Assembly (NCBI GenBank): GCA_905250075.1
Contig: CAJNOP010000001.1
Coordinates: 1,691,912 to 1,755,911, forward strand
Direction: 5' to 3'
Origin: Rotaria sp. Silwood1
Taxonomy: Eukaryota > Rotifera > Eurotatoria > Philodinida > Philodinidae
Length of the DNA: 64,000 nucleotides
Shown: positions 62,428 to 64,000 of the stretch, piece after piece
Layout: each line of letters begins with the position of its first letter
Numbering within the stretch: the stretch's first letter is position 1
Translations under genes and position numbers: made by a program
The notes under the pieces: model-generated
The model's database searches: none
What the model was told of the DNA's origin: nothing
Seen by the model: the letters and a program-made list of their open reading frames with translations, nothing else

Positions 62428-64000
62428 CAACAACAAAAAAAGAAAGTGATTAATGTTGTTTTTATTATATTTGTTATGATCTATGTTGTAAAAAAAAAAG
62501 AAACGAAAATTTTTATTATGAGTACGAATAAAAAAAAAAGATGCTTGATAATTATTGTTTTTGTTTCCGTCGTTGAAAAGTAATAGAAAAAATATATATA
62601 TTGATAGAGTTTATGAAATTTAATATTAGTTTTAAAATGATTTTAATTCTCGTACATAAANNNNNNNNNNTTAAGGTTAGGAAAAATACAAGTGACTCAC
62701 TATGAACCACATTTTTAGGTATGCTCTTCAAATGAGGAAAAATTTATTTTTGCGTACACATAGGAGATAACGGCAACATAATATCATGCTAGAATTAGAG
62801 GCATACAAGTTTAGAGACTACGTATCTTAATCGATGTGTATCACAAGGAATTAAATGGATGGATGAAAGATTGACACAACAGAAGTCAAAGTGGCTTAAA
62901 ATGACTTACTGAATGTCACGGCGATTTTGAAAAGTTTTAATTGAATTTTTTGACCCGAAAAAATAGATGCTCAAATTTCTCTCATATAGTTAGCGTTGTT
63001 TGACTGTTATTTTTTAAACTATGATTGTATTCTTATCTTAACTTATAACGAATAACGATCAGAATAATTCACTTCTAAAACTAATAGTTTTGACACAGAT
63101 TTCCATTACCCTACCTTTCCTATTTAAAAATATTGATATTAAACGTAAAACAAAATTTCAAAAAAAAAAAATTTTAAATATTTTTACTAATGCAACACTG
63201 TTAGAGCTCATGTTAATTGAGTGCAATTTATTTTGAGTGATAGTTTAGATGTTACTCTTCAAAAATTTATCGCATTGATGTCCACTAATCTTTAAATACG
63301 ACAACAATTAGAAAAGCTAAAAATGAAGTCAATCCTTATAGAACACTCTTTTTACATTAGCTAATCATGTGCAATATTGACTTTTAATATTGTTTCAACA
63401 GAGTTATTATTTTTTCTACTTAATCAAGTTTCTTTTAGATTAAATTGAAATCTATTTGTGAATTTTACTCGTTTTTTTGTGTGATCAATGAAAAAATTTA
63501 TTTAGTAGATATAACTTCTCGAATCAATACATATCTATTAAAATACATTCAACCATATTGATTTTTTTCAATCTTTCTTTTAAAGTATAAACTACTTTTC
63601 CATCTATATTTATCTACAAGCAATGATTTTAGTTGATATGACTCAGGTAAGACAAAAAAAGAAACTTATATGATCACTTTAGTCAACATTTAATATGCAA
63701 ACGAATGAGATATATCATGCGTGCGATGAATTTGAAAGTCAAATCGAAATTTTGCATATAGGGTCCATAGTCTTCTTATTTACAACCATAAATATATAGT
63801 ATTATTTATCATTTATTGCACTCAAATAGGCCTCGAAATGTACGTGCATTCACTGATAATTTTATGATCATAAAATACAAAAAACATTTGTACTTTACAG
63901 ACATCTTGATATTAGTTGTGATGAAAACAAGAGAATGAGCTTTCAGAGGAGTTTTTTGCTGAAATTAAATTCATAAATGTTCTTCTTTTCGTTATAAAAA
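62428..64000. other. Noncoding region with assembly gap
   Basis: After the bHLH stop there are AATAAA-type signals near 62528, then a run of ten N at 62661-62670 marking a scaffold join of unknown true length. The remaining 1.3 kb has no ORF over 60 codons, no recognisable repeat and no RNA gene. Continuity across the gap cannot be assumed. Confidence 0.7.

Overview
The window is AT-rich animal nuclear DNA. I identify 14 protein-coding genes, nearly all split by GT-AG introns, many of them only about 45-70 bp long. Gene content is metazoan: TMEM9, an AUTS2/fibrosin-family protein, a myotubularin, an invertebrate-type chitin synthase, an Ig/FN3 adhesion receptor, a collagen-olfactomedin protein and an ATOH8/Net-type bHLH factor. 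Short introns, an A/T-rich third codon position, arginine written mostly as CGT/CGA, and an animal chitin synthase fit a rotifer, probably bdelloid. That assignment is inference. No bacterial operons, CRISPR, rRNA or tRNA genes were seen.

Layout. 33-5312: TMEM9 (-) and an AUTS2-like gene (+) in head-to-head arrangement over a 657-bp shared upstream region. 6243-12216: three + strand genes without clear family (a TATA-driven secreted acidic protein, an 87-aa orphan, a proline-rich repeat protein whose first exon is unresolved). 14849-22777: a 15-exon MTMR6/7/8-type phosphatase (-) with two candidate first exons and a C-terminal FYVE-related finger. 25934-36826: a 16-exon chitin synthase (+), 1670 codons, with two different palindromic transposon-like elements in its introns. 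40252-46924: a 12-exon Ig/FN3 receptor (+) with a possible alternative last exon. 47275-51677: an unrecognised 453-aa protein and a single-exon multi-pass membrane protein. 55458-57571: a gliomedin/UNC-122-like protein. 58554-60512: a VPVP-repeat protein (+) converging on a 121-aa orphan (-). 61575-62427: an ATOH8/Net-like bHLH gene. An assembly gap (N) lies at 62661-62670.

The genes are independently transcribed and do not form an obvious pathway. Loose themes are membrane/endosome biology (TMEM9, myotubularin), extracellular matrix and adhesion (chitin synthase, Ig receptor, collagen-olfactomedin) and transcription control (AUTS2-like, bHLH). Exon junctions were placed by hand from GT/AG sites and reading phase. 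For every multi-exon model with a resolved start the exon lengths sum to a multiple of three, but no transcript evidence was available.
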